Of a stretch of DNA of 46,796 nucleotides, positions 38,964 to 46,170 are shown one piece after another. The notes below the pieces were generated by a model, which searched no databases, was not told where the DNA came from, and was given only the letters and a program-made list of their open reading frames with translations. Position 1 is the first letter of the stretch; each line of letters starts with the position of its first letter. A program made the translations under genes and the position numbers. Source of the stretch: Candidatus Nitrosotenuis sp. (GTDB taxonomy: Archaea > Thermoproteota > Nitrososphaeria > Nitrososphaerales > Nitrosopumilaceae). The stretch is from positions 1-46,796 of the forward strand of contig JAENJF010000003.1 in the NCBI GenBank assembly GCA_016844685.1, given 5' to 3'.

Positions 38964-39548
38964 CTACTTTAGGATATATTTTCCAAGAATGTCAGTTTCA
39001 ATATTAACCTTGTCGCCAATTTTTCTTGTCTGAAAGTTTGTCACATCGACAGTATGCGGTATCAAACAAACTGATGCAAGATTCTTTTGTACATCAACTA
39101 CTGTCAGGCTTATTCCGTCAATTGCAATTGATCCCTTCTGCACAACAAATTTTGTTAGGTTTTTTGGTATCTCTAACCATATTTTGATTTCTTTGGGTTT
39201 TTTCTCAATTTTTTTTATTATTCCTACACCATCTACATGACCAAGAACAAAGTGCCCCTCCATTCTGTCTCCAACCCTTAGGCTTCGCTCAATGTTGATG
39301 ACTCCCCCTTCCTTTAGATTTCCAAGGTCAGTTTTTTTTGTAGTCTCTTCTATCATTTCAAAATTACATTTTGAGTTTGAGATTCCAGTAACTGTAAGAC
39401 AAACTCCATTTAACGCGACACTTTGGCCTATTTTGAGTCCCTTTGCATGTTTACCAAGATCAACTGTCATTTTTACAGCACTCCTGTTGCCAGTCTTTTT
39501 TTCTATTTTGATTATTTTCCCAATGCCTTCAATAATTCCGGTAAACAA
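38964..39548 (-). CDS. ribE: Riboflavin synthase, alpha-chain (bacterial/eukaryal) type
   Basis: Dismutates two ribityllumazines to riboflavin. Two lumazine-binding repeats: MFTGIIEGIGKI...VALNGVCLTVTGI and FVLGHVDGVGIIKKI...IAIDGISLTVVDV. Euryarchaea often use the unrelated RibC; this is the RibE type. Start TTG 39548 gives the invariant MFTGI. Separated from ribB by 79 bp holding an operator-like site, so it has its own promoter (CCTTTTATATCC near 39572) and may read through into the operon. Confidence 0.95.
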   Translation of the reverse strand: MFTGIIEGIGKIIKIEKKTGNRSAVKMTVDLGKHAKGLKIGQSVALNGVCLTVTGISNSKCNFEMIEETTKKTDLGNLKEGGVINIERSLRVGDRMEGHFVLGHVDGVGIIKKIEKKPKEIKIWLEIPKNLTKFVVQKGSIAIDGISLTVVDVQKNLASVCLIPHTVDVTNFQTRKIGDKVNIETDILGKYILK

Positions 39549-39674
39549 CTGTTGTTATCATATAACATGGATATAAAAGGCTCTGTAAACTTTTCGGGTA
39601 TTTTTTTCGTATAAATTGTTGGATATTAAACGTGCGCCGTGGATTAATTTTACCGCAATCTACTCGTTTAACTC

Positions 39675-39696
39675 TTTACCTGTCCAAATAGGTAAA
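39675..39696. promoter_or_regulatory. Inverted repeat between ribE and proline dehydrogenase
   Basis: TTTACCT (39675-39681) and AGGTAAA (39690-39696) form a 7-bp perfect dyad with an 8-nt centre. It contains GGTAA/TTACC half-sites like the ribB palindrome. The rest of the 239-bp gap is AT-rich promoter sequence with no ORF. Confidence 0.4.
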
Positions 39697-39787
39697 TTTT
39701 CGAACACCATTTAATATTTTGACTTTTTCCTAAAATTTTTACACGGGAAGAACAGTTCATTATTCATTGGTATCAAGTACACAAATA

Positions 39788-40642
39788 ATGGAAAAGATCC
39801 TCTTTGGTGTTGCAAAACAATGGATTGCTGGAAATACCATTGATGATGCGTTATCTGCAGCACAATTATCATACAAAAATGGCATGGGAGTGATAATTAA
39901 CAGACTGGGCGAATATCACACATCAAAACAAATCATAGAGAAAACCATTGATGAATACAAGACTATCATGTTATCATTTAAGAAATGGAAGGTAAATGGA
40001 GGCATATCTGTCAAACCAACACAGATTGGTCTTTCACGAAGTATGAAGGAATGTCTCCAAAACTTTGAGATTCTAATCAAAAGCGCAATATCTTCGCAGG
40101 CATTTGTCTGGATTGACATGGAATCATCAGATCACACAGATGAGACAATAGAAATCTACCAAAATTTGTTTTCAAGATATGAAAGGCTTGGGATAGCACT
40201 ACAAGCAAATCTCATGCGGACAGAGAACGACCTTGTCGATTTGATGACAATGGGTGCCAAAATACGCCTAGTAAAGGGAGCATATCGAGAAAACTCAAAA
40301 ATTTCATACAAATCAAAAGACGAAATCGACAAGAATTATTTGAAATTAATGGAATTGCTTTTCAGAAAGGCAAATGAGTTTGGCATAGCTACGCATGATT
40401 CTGTAATGATTGAAAATGCCACAAAATTATCAAAAAAATTCGAGAAAAAATTCGAGTTTCAGATGTTGCGTGGAATAAGAGACGAGCTAAAACCCAAGCT
40501 TGTAAAAATGGGGTTTAGTGTCTCTGAATATGTTCCGTATGGCACAAACTGGCTGTCATATTCTATTCGCAGGCTAAAGGAAAGAAAAAGAAACATACTA
40601 TTACTTGGAAGTTCGTTTATACAATCACATAAGCGTGTCTGA
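39788..40642 (+). CDS. Proline dehydrogenase (PRODH)
   Basis: FAD enzyme that oxidises proline to pyrroline-5-carboxylate. A mono-functional PRODH of ~284 residues: GISVKPTQIGLS (the KP strand), VWIDMESSDHTDETI, ALQANLMRTENDL, KIRLVKGAYRE and the C-terminal YVPYGTNWLSYSIRRLKERKRN flavin-tail motif. No P5C dehydrogenase domain or gene is adjacent. ATG 39788 is preferred; TTG 39767 would add 7 residues. It could link amino-acid catabolism to the quinone pool. Confidence 0.93.
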   Translation: MEKILFGVAKQWIAGNTIDDALSAAQLSYKNGMGVIINRLGEYHTSKQIIEKTIDEYKTIMLSFKKWKVNGGISVKPTQIGLSRSMKECLQNFEILIKSAISSQAFVWIDMESSDHTDETIEIYQNLFSRYERLGIALQANLMRTENDLVDLMTMGAKIRLVKGAYRENSKISYKSKDEIDKNYLKLMELLFRKANEFGIATHDSVMIENATKLSKKFEKKFEFQMLRGIRDELKPKLVKMGFSVSEYVPYGTNWLSYSIRRLKERKRNILLLGSSFIQSHKRV

Positions 40643-40718
40643 GATTGACTCATTCCAAATTATTTTCTCAATAATTTTGTAATCAGATTATTTTTGTCAG
40701 TTCCTTTGCTTCAGATGT

Positions 40719-40850
40719 TTATATCTGATTTTTATCTCCATCTAACTTGAATTTTGAAATTGTCAGTGTGAGCTGTTCTGCAAGTTCTGCCATTTGTGTT
40801 ACGGCTATCAATATTTCTTGCGTTTGAGCAGTTTGTTCTTCTACAGCAGA
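40719..40850 (-). pseudogene. 3' remnant of a methyl-accepting chemotaxis protein gene
   Basis: On the minus strand 43 codons ending at a stop (40719-40721) read SAVEEQTAQTQEILIAVTQM, then AELAEQLTLTISKFKL and a short polar end. AVEEQTAxxxEI...LA..L...ISKFKL is the characteristic C-terminal end of the MCP signalling helix. A stop codon lies just upstream (TGA before SAVEEQ), with no start or membrane part, so the rest of the gene has been lost. The remaining 251-bp gap shows nothing else. Confidence 0.75.
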
Positions 40851-40893
40851 TCAGAATACTCAGATCAAAGAATTGTAAATGTAACGTGTAGAA

Positions 40894-41751
40894 TTAGTTT
40901 TTTGCCAAATCAAGCAGTGCTTTTGCGCGCTTGTAGTGAACTTCATCAATCATTTTTCCATCAACTACGGTAGCGCCCTTTCCTTTCCTTGTCGATTCCA
41001 GATATGTATCGCAGACCTTGCGGGCCCATTCAATTTCTGATTTGTTTGGCATGAATGCCTCATGAGTAATCGGTATTTGATCAGGATGTATGATGCTTTT
41101 TCCAACATAGCCAAGACTTTTTCCAATCATACAGTCTTCTTTGAGTCCTTTCTCATCCTTTAGGTCCTGCCATATTGCGTCAATTGCATGGATTCCCGCT
41201 GCCTTTGCATCAAGTGGAATTTTGGCTCGTGTATATTTTGCGCCTTCTGGTTGTTTTGTGTATTCTATTCCCATGTCATTTAGCAGATCAAATACGCCAA
41301 AGACCAATGCGGGAATCCTTTTGCTACATGATGCAATGTCATATGCATTTACAACTCCCTGCGAGGACTCTATTGACGGTATGAGGTAAACAGGTCCTAG
41401 TTTTCGCTTTTTTTCAAGGCTTGCGATTATTTTTTCAATTTTTAGCAGTTCTTTTGAATTGTTTACTTTGGGTATTACTATTCCATCAATTCCCCTTTGT
41501 ACGATTTGCTCAAGATCATCTGGAATTTTTCCTGATATGGGAGAGTTTGTCCTAACGTAGATATCAGGGGCATATTGTGAGCGTGACTTTAGTGCCTCTT
41601 TTATTAAATTACGGGCATTTACTTTTTCAGAGTCCGGAATAGAATCTTCAAGATCAAAGCAAACGATATCTGCCTGAATGGTTTTTGCCCTTTCTAAAAA
41701 ACGAGAATTGTTTCCTGGCACAAATAAAAGGCTGCGAAAAAGCCTCGTCAT
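40894..41751 (-). CDS. HpcH/HpaI-CitE-family CoA-lyase
   Basis: A 285-residue TIM-barrel lyase like the citrate lyase beta chain: RSLLFVPGNNSRFLERAKTIQADIVCFDLEDSIP, IPSIESSQGVVNAYDIA (catalytic Glu), GVFDLLNDMGIEYT and GYVGKSIIHPDQI. Malyl-CoA, citramalyl-CoA or 3-methylmalyl-CoA are possible substrates. No other citrate-lyase subunits are present. It follows the MDR reductase by 5 bp and is probably co-transcribed. Confidence 0.88.
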   Translation of the reverse strand: MTRLFRSLLFVPGNNSRFLERAKTIQADIVCFDLEDSIPDSEKVNARNLIKEALKSRSQYAPDIYVRTNSPISGKIPDDLEQIVQRGIDGIVIPKVNNSKELLKIEKIIASLEKKRKLGPVYLIPSIESSQGVVNAYDIASCSKRIPALVFGVFDLLNDMGIEYTKQPEGAKYTRAKIPLDAKAAGIHAIDAIWQDLKDEKGLKEDCMIGKSLGYVGKSIIHPDQIPITHEAFMPNKSEIEWARKVCDTYLESTRKGKGATVVDGKMIDEVHYKRAKALLDLAKN

Positions 41752-41756
41752 AAAAT

Positions 41757-42833
41757 CTATGCTTCTGGTTTTATCAGGATTTTGCCAAAGAGGCCCTTAC
41801 CTGTAAGCATCTTTGTGTGAGCTTCTGCGGCATTCTCAAACGAGTATACGGAATCAACTACTGCCTTTATCTTTCCTTTGCCCATCCAGTAGAATCCATC
41901 TTCAAGCTCTGCTCGTGTACCTTGAGTTGAACCCAAAATGTTTGTTCCCTTGAAGAAGACGTGTCTTAGATCAGTTTTTGCATCATAGCCAGTTGTTGCA
42001 CCGCATGATACTAGGGTTGCACCGTATTTGAGCAAAGTTAGTTGTTGATTCCAATGTGTCTGACCAATGTGATCAAATGATACATCGATGCCAGGTACGC
42101 CGCCTGTTGATTTTGCGATTTCTTTTGAAATCTTGAATACTTCTTTATTCCAATCTTCTTTTCTGTGATCTACTGCAAAATCTGCACCAAGCTGCAAACA
42201 CTTGTCAAGCTTATCACCGCTTGCAGTAGCAATTACGGTACAACCATAAAGTTTGGCAATCTGTATACCAAATGAACCGACTCCAGAACCTCCGCCCATG
42301 ATAAGAACGGTTTGCCCTGGCTTTATCTTGGCTCGTCCAACTAACATGTGCCACGATGTTAAAAGTGTCATTGAAGCAGCTGCTGCGTCATCATAGCTTA
42401 CTCCCTCTGGAATTTTTACGACGTTTACTTCTGGAAGGTGAGTAATTTCTGAGAAAGCACCCCAGAGTGGTCCTGTCTGGAATCCCCAAATTGTTCTTTT
42501 AGTACAATCGTATTCCCGCCCATCAGTACAAGCCCTACAAACTCTACAAGACATGTTAGAATGAGAAACTACTCTATCGCCAACTTTGATGTTTGCTACT
42601 TCTTCACCAACTGCGATAACTTCGCCAGATGCATCCGAACCAGAGATGTGTGGTAATGGTACTGCGACAGGCTGTCCTCGCATTCCCCATAGATCATTAT
42701 AATTTAGAGCGGCCGCCTTTACCTTGAAAACTACCTCGTTTGGTTTTGGCTTTGGGTCGTCTACTTGCTTAACTTTGAGAATTTTCTCGTAATTATCATC
42801 AGGTGCATATTCTTCATAAACTACTGCCTTCAT
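41757..42833 (-). CDS. Zn-dependent MDR-family reductase/dehydrogenase
   Basis: A 358-residue medium-chain dehydrogenase. ALNYNDLWGMRGQPVAVPLPHISGSDASGEV is the acceptor-site strand; CRVCRACTDGREYDC gives the structural zinc lobe; MGGGSGVGSFGIQIAKLYG is the NAD(P) fold. FQTGPLWGAFSEITHLP is near crotonyl/acryloyl-CoA reductase relatives, and a carbon-fixation role in the 3-hydroxypropionate/4-hydroxybutyrate cycle is a hypothesis. Alcohol dehydrogenase is the alternative. The PDCD5 gene ends 42 bp upstream in the same orientation. Confidence 0.85.
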   Translation of the reverse strand: MKAVVYEEYAPDDNYEKILKVKQVDDPKPKPNEVVFKVKAAALNYNDLWGMRGQPVAVPLPHISGSDASGEVIAVGEEVANIKVGDRVVSHSNMSCRVCRACTDGREYDCTKRTIWGFQTGPLWGAFSEITHLPEVNVVKIPEGVSYDDAAAASMTLLTSWHMLVGRAKIKPGQTVLIMGGGSGVGSFGIQIAKLYGCTVIATASGDKLDKCLQLGADFAVDHRKEDWNKEVFKISKEIAKSTGGVPGIDVSFDHIGQTHWNQQLTLLKYGATLVSCGATTGYDAKTDLRHVFFKGTNILGSTQGTRAELEDGFYWMGKGKIKAVVDSVYSFENAAEAHTKMLTGKGLFGKILIKPEA

Positions 42834-42875
42834 GATTTTGATCTTTTGTATCCCCTAATTATATTTTGTTTGGAT

Positions 42876-43148
42876 TTATCGTCGGTTGAACTTAAAGTCA
42901 CGTTTTGGTTGCTGGGTTGATAGGAGGATTTGTTTTAGCTGATCGTCAGTTATCTGGGCGTGTATTTTTCCTTGAGATGCCATGCCGATCAAATAGTTTT
43001 CAACAAGTGACGCAAGCTCTGGTTTTACCATTCTCACATTGTTTAATCGGAGTCTTGCGTCAGGGGATAGGATTTGTTTTAAAATCATTTCTTTTTGTGC
43101 TGTAATTTCCGCCTCGTTTGGAGTGTTTTCGTCTTGCGGGTAACTCAT
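42876..43148 (-). CDS. PDCD5-family DNA-binding protein
   Basis: A 90-residue helical-bundle protein: EAEITAQKEMILKQILSPDARLRLNNVRMVKPELASLVENYLIGMA is the family core, with a flexible acidic N-terminus and a basic C-terminal tail (KRDFKFNRR). Known from archaeal genomes next to S19e, as here. It lies 9 bp after the S19e stop. Confidence 0.93.
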   Translation of the reverse strand: MSYPQDENTPNEAEITAQKEMILKQILSPDARLRLNNVRMVKPELASLVENYLIGMASQGKIHAQITDDQLKQILLSTQQPKRDFKFNRR

Positions 43149-43157
43149 AGTGTTTCA

Positions 43158-43610
43158 CTATGAATAAATTTTCAACATTGGGTTTTTCACTGCAAGCTCA
43201 TCTAGGATGTCACTTGCAAGCCTGTCAAGCTTTTTCATTCCTTGGTGCGACACAACTCTTCCTTTTCCTGCAACTTTTTCAACATAACCTAGTTTTTCAA
43301 GCTCTTGTATAGCATGTCTTATGATGGAGCCGCCTGCATCTCTGTGATGGGCACCGCCATATCCTACTGATTTTGCACCGCCATACATGATACGTAAATC
43401 ATTGATTCCAACTGGTCCATGAAGGTACAGCTTTCTTAGAATTGATGCGCAACGTGTGTACCACCATTCTCTGTTTTGTGGAGGCCTGTCTGCGTGAGAT
43501 CCGGTCTTTACAAACATTGTCCATTCAGGCTTGCCAATATTCTCACTTTTGAGTATGTCAGCTAGTCGTGATAACAGAATATCTGCTGGTACATCATAGG
43601 CCTTTGCCAT
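43158..43610 (-). CDS. rps19e: 30S ribosomal protein S19e
   Basis: A 150-residue S19e: DVPADILLSRLADILKSENIGKPEWTMFVKTGSHADRPPQ, REWWYTRCASILRKLYLHGPVGI and GGSIIRHAIQELEKLGYVEKV with the VSHQGMKKLDRLA tail. Small-subunit protein needed for late 18S-like maturation in eukaryotes. Its 43650 upstream region lacks the TGATAATC element. Heads the S19e-PDCD5 pair. Confidence 0.97.
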   Translation of the reverse strand: MAKAYDVPADILLSRLADILKSENIGKPEWTMFVKTGSHADRPPQNREWWYTRCASILRKLYLHGPVGINDLRIMYGGAKSVGYGGAHHRDAGGSIIRHAIQELEKLGYVEKVAGKGRVVSHQGMKKLDRLASDILDELAVKNPMLKIYS

Positions 43611-43641
43611 GAAGAGGAAAACTTGGAAGAGGTCTTATAAA

Positions 43642-43944
43642 TCATTTAGAAATAATCTTGCGGTACGTGTGATTGCAAAAGCCGCAAGTTATTCGTATTG
43701 ACTTGACTGGTGATCTGCCCAGTCGTATTCTTGAATTTACCCCAGGCGCAATGAAGCTTTTGCATTTTTTGCAAAAATTCATCTTAATTTCGTATGGCAT
43801 TCGTATTCTGTGCTTTGTGCTGATTTTTCTTGCAAGCAAAGCCTGTCTTTGAGCTAGTGTCGGGTTTTTTCTGGCATTTGAAATTGCCTCCCTAATCAGA
43901 ATTTGCATTCTTTCTTTTGCTATTTCTCTAAGATCTAGCTTCAC
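43642..43944 (-). CDS. rnp4: Ribonuclease P protein component 4 (Rpp21)
   Basis: Zinc-ribbon subunit of archaeal RNase P, which matures tRNA 5' ends. Basic helices (KERMQILIREAISNARKNPTLAQRQALLARKISTKHRI) precede CKKCKSF...CGFCNH, the four zinc Cys. The GTG at 43944 (MKLDLREIAKERM) fits a TATA box at 43965-43973; GTG 43959 (MFSYFVKLD) is in frame and would add 5 residues. It ends upstream of S19e and is divergent from sua5. Confidence 0.92.
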   Translation of the reverse strand: MKLDLREIAKERMQILIREAISNARKNPTLAQRQALLARKISTKHRIRMPYEIKMNFCKKCKSFIAPGVNSRIRLGRSPVKSIRITCGFCNHTYRKIISK

Positions 43945-44004
43945 AAAGTAAGAAAACACGGTTCCCTTAAAAATTCAATCGTGGTTAAAGGCAAATTCGT
44001 TAAT

Positions 44005-45075
44005 ATGCAAAGTAATTCTCTTTTAAAATCAAGCAAAATGCAAACACAAATTCTTAAAATCAATCAAGCAAAACCCCAAATTTCAATAATAAAACAAGCT
44101 GCGCGATTAATAAGAAAAGGAGAGATTGTGGCATTTCCTACAGAAACAGTTTACGGTCTTGGGGCAGACGCCCTAAATCCTTTCGCAGTAAAAAAGATTT
44201 TTGAGTCAAAGGGAAGACCTGCTGATAATCCACTAATAATTCACATACACGACAAAGAAGACCTCAAAAGACTTGCAAGAGACATACCGGAAATAACAGA
44301 GAAAATCATTGAAAAATTCTGGCCGGGTCCACTGACTATTGTTTTAAAAAAATCAAAGATTGTTCCAAAAATAACTACTGGTGGTCTTGATACCGTGGCA
44401 ATCAGAATGCCAAAAAATAAAATCGCCAATCTTTTGATAAAAGAGTCAGGCGTTCCACTGGCTGCCCCTTCTGCGAACTTTTTTGGCAGACCAAGTCCAA
44501 CTTTGGCAAAGCACGTGTCAGAGGACTTGTCTGGAAGAATAAGCATGATCCTTGATGGCGGCAAAACAAAGATTGGTATCGAGTCTACCGTAATTGATCT
44601 GACAAGGAAAACTCCGATGTTGTTGCGCCCAGGCAGCATAACACTGGAGCAGATACAGAAACTTCTCGGGACAATCAAGGTTCATCCCATGATCAAGGGA
44701 AAAAAATCAAAAATGATTCATCGCTCACCTGGCATGAAATACAAGCATTATTCTCCAAATGCCAAAGTAATCCTAATCGAAGGCTCGACTCAAAATGTGG
44801 ACAAGAAAATCTTACAGCTTGTCAACAAATTCAAAAAACAAAAAAAGCGTGTAGGCATAATGAGCACCCAAAAAAATCACACCTACAAGGCAGACATGAC
44901 AAGATTTGTCGGAAGTAGTCCAGATAAGATTGCTGCAAATTTGTTCAAAGTATTCAGAGAGTTTGATGAGGGAAAAATGGACGTCATTCTTGCCCATGGA
45001 ATCAGTAAAAAAGGACTCGGGCTCGGAGTCATGAACAGACTAGACAAGGCAGCACACAAGAAAATCAAGGTCTAA
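44005..45075 (+). CDS. sua5: L-threonylcarbamoyladenylate synthase (Sua5)
   Basis: First step of t6A tRNA modification: makes threonylcarbamoyl-AMP. The YrdC domain has KGEIVAFPTETVYGLGADALN, KIFESKGRPADNPLIIHI, SGVPLAAPSANFFGRPSPT and STVIDLT; the linker is RSPGMKYKHYSPNA (Sua5 signature), followed by the C-terminal Sua5 Rossmann-like domain. Possible starts: GTG 43981, ATG 44005 and ATG 44038; 44005 best fits the TATA box at 43965-43973. Confidence 0.94.
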   Translation: MQSNSLLKSSKMQTQILKINQAKPQISIIKQAARLIRKGEIVAFPTETVYGLGADALNPFAVKKIFESKGRPADNPLIIHIHDKEDLKRLARDIPEITEKIIEKFWPGPLTIVLKKSKIVPKITTGGLDTVAIRMPKNKIANLLIKESGVPLAAPSANFFGRPSPTLAKHVSEDLSGRISMILDGGKTKIGIESTVIDLTRKTPMLLRPGSITLEQIQKLLGTIKVHPMIKGKKSKMIHRSPGMKYKHYSPNAKVILIEGSTQNVDKKILQLVNKFKKQKKRVGIMSTQKNHTYKADMTRFVGSSPDKIAANLFKVFREFDEGKMDVILAHGISKKGLGLGVMNRLDKAAHKKIKV

Positions 45076-45087
45076 AATATGTTGAAT

Positions 45088-45118
45088 TTACTAAAATCAG
45101 GCTTACTGAATTTAGTAA
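45088..45118. terminator. Hairpin downstream of sua5
   Basis: TTACTAAA (45088-45095) and TTTAGTAA (45111-45118) form an 8-bp perfect inverted repeat just after the stop. Archaeal termination mostly uses U-tracts, so the role is tentative. The following 90 bp show no ORF. Confidence 0.35.
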
Positions 45119-45207
45119 TGTGGATGGTTTTCTGTGTGTGGGGAATATAGTTAGGGATTATGATCTTGCACTTTTCCTTTTAAAAAAGCCATGAGATGTT
45201 ATGTTTC

Positions 45208-45345
45208 TCAACTAGTGAATTCTGTAGGATTGCTTTCGAATTTTGATTTGCAGTGTGGACAGCAAAAATAGAAATCCTGACCATTGAACCTTGATTTTAC
45301 CGAACCTTTTTGTATTTCCGTTCCACATACAGGATCTTTTGGCAT
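45208..45345 (-). CDS. YHS-domain mini-protein (heavy-metal type)
   Basis: A 45-residue protein: MPKDPVCGTEIQKGSVKSRF, NGQDFYFCCPHCKSKFESNP, TEFTS. DPVCG...FYFCCPHCK is the YHS/TRASH pattern (C7, C28/C29, C32), a metal-binding module seen in copper ATPases and metal-sensing proteins. TATA-like TTCTTAAATTT at 45367-45376 is ~25 bp upstream of the ATG, and the 16-bp palindrome sits directly beyond that. It is divergent from the zinc-ribbon mini-gene and shares the operator with it. Confidence 0.8.
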   Translation of the reverse strand: MPKDPVCGTEIQKGSVKSRFNGQDFYFCCPHCKSKFESNPTEFTS

Positions 45346-45382
45346 ATCGTGATATGACCAATACAGAAATTTAAGAACAGAT

Positions 45383-45398
45383 CTTTACAATTGTAAAG
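45383..45398. promoter_or_regulatory. 16-bp perfect palindrome (cop-box-like operator), copy 1
   Basis: CTTTACAATTGTAAAG, containing TACAATTGTA which fits the cop-box TACANNTGTA bound by CopY/BlaI/MecI-type repressors. It lies between the divergent YHS and zinc-ribbon genes, immediately upstream of both TATA boxes. Confidence 0.75.
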
Positions 45399-45434
45399 TA
45401 CAGTCATTAAATAAATCAAAAACATACTATTCTG

Positions 45435-45596
45435 GTGGACAGCCAACACATAGAACAACCTGATCCGATGAAACATTGCCAAGTAGATGAAATTAGAATC
45501 TGCACAAGATGTGGTTCAACTAATGTCAAAATAGACGGAGATACTATTACCTGTAATGACTGCAACGCAATTTTGTGTTTTAAACATAAAGAATAA
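45435..45596 (+). CDS. Zinc-ribbon mini-protein
   Basis: A 53-residue protein ending ICTRCGSTNVKIDGDTITCN followed by DCNAILCFKHKE: C-x2-C...C-x2-C zinc ribbon. GTG 45435 is ~25 bp after TTAAATAAA (45407-45415), matching a leaderless start; ATG 45468 is an alternative. No family recognised beyond the ribbon. It has the operator just upstream of its TATA box. Confidence 0.65.
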   Translation: MDSQHIEQPDPMKHCQVDEIRICTRCGSTNVKIDGDTITCNDCNAILCFKHKE

Positions 45597-45607
45597 CTCA
45601 AATTATA

Positions 45608-45623
45608 CTTTACAATTGTAAAG
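45608..45623. promoter_or_regulatory. 16-bp perfect palindrome (cop-box-like operator), copy 2
   Basis: Same CTTTACAATTGTAAAG as at 45383-45398, located immediately upstream of the TATA-like TTTCATATATCC of the Met-rich secreted protein gene. Confidence 0.75.
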
Positions 45624-45662
45624 ATATCATTTCATATATCCTATAATTTCAAGTGAATAATA

Positions 45663-46145
45663 ATGAAACAAATCTACAGTATATCGTTGTTTGTAATAAT
45701 TGGTTTGAGTATGACTTTACTTGCCTTTGCATTCACACAAAAAGCTGAGGCTCAATCCATGATGGGAATGTGCAGTATGATGAACAAAACACCAAAAGAC
45801 GTGACAATAAGAACAGCGTCACCACAACTAGTCAAAGCTGGTCAAGAGGCAACCATAACTTTGCTAATCAAAGACAAGACTACCAACAAGCCGCTCCTTG
45901 ATGCCCAAGTACAAGTCATGATAGAGCGTGGTCCCTCAATGTCCACAATGGATATGATGGGATCAATGATTTTAGCACAGGAAATTGGTTCTGGAAAATA
46001 CCAAGTCAAGTTTATGCCAGACAAAGAAGGCATCTATACCATTCACACGCATGTAATACCAGATGGCAAGTCAATGATGAGTATGATGAACAATCACATG
46101 GATGTGGGAATAATTGCAAAACAATCTGGTAAAATCTTCAAATAG
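45663..46145 (+). CDS. Secreted Met-rich beta-domain protein (FixH/YtkA-like), probable copper-linked
   Basis: A 160-residue exported protein: signal peptide ISLFVIIGLSMTLLAFAFTQ ending AEAQ, then SMMGMCSMMN, an Ig/YtkA-like beta domain (ITLLIKDKTTNKPLLDAQVQVMIERG...GSGKYQVKFMPDKEGIYTIHTHVIPDG) and Met clusters (SMSTMDMMGSM, SMMSMMNNHMD). Met-rich motifs with a His pair suggest extracytoplasmic Cu(I) binding. The family name is by fold resemblance. Followed 25 bp later by the BNR-like gene, in one operon. Confidence 0.8.
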   Translation: MKQIYSISLFVIIGLSMTLLAFAFTQKAEAQSMMGMCSMMNKTPKDVTIRTASPQLVKAGQEATITLLIKDKTTNKPLLDAQVQVMIERGPSMSTMDMMGSMILAQEIGSGKYQVKFMPDKEGIYTIHTHVIPDGKSMMSMMNNHMDVGIIAKQSGKIFK

Positions 46146-46170
46146 ATTTTGAAAAAATGGAGTTTGTTTT

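Noticed and set aside
44241-44678. 145-codon reverse frame inside sua5
   Set aside because: Shadow of the strongly recognisable sua5 coding sequence.
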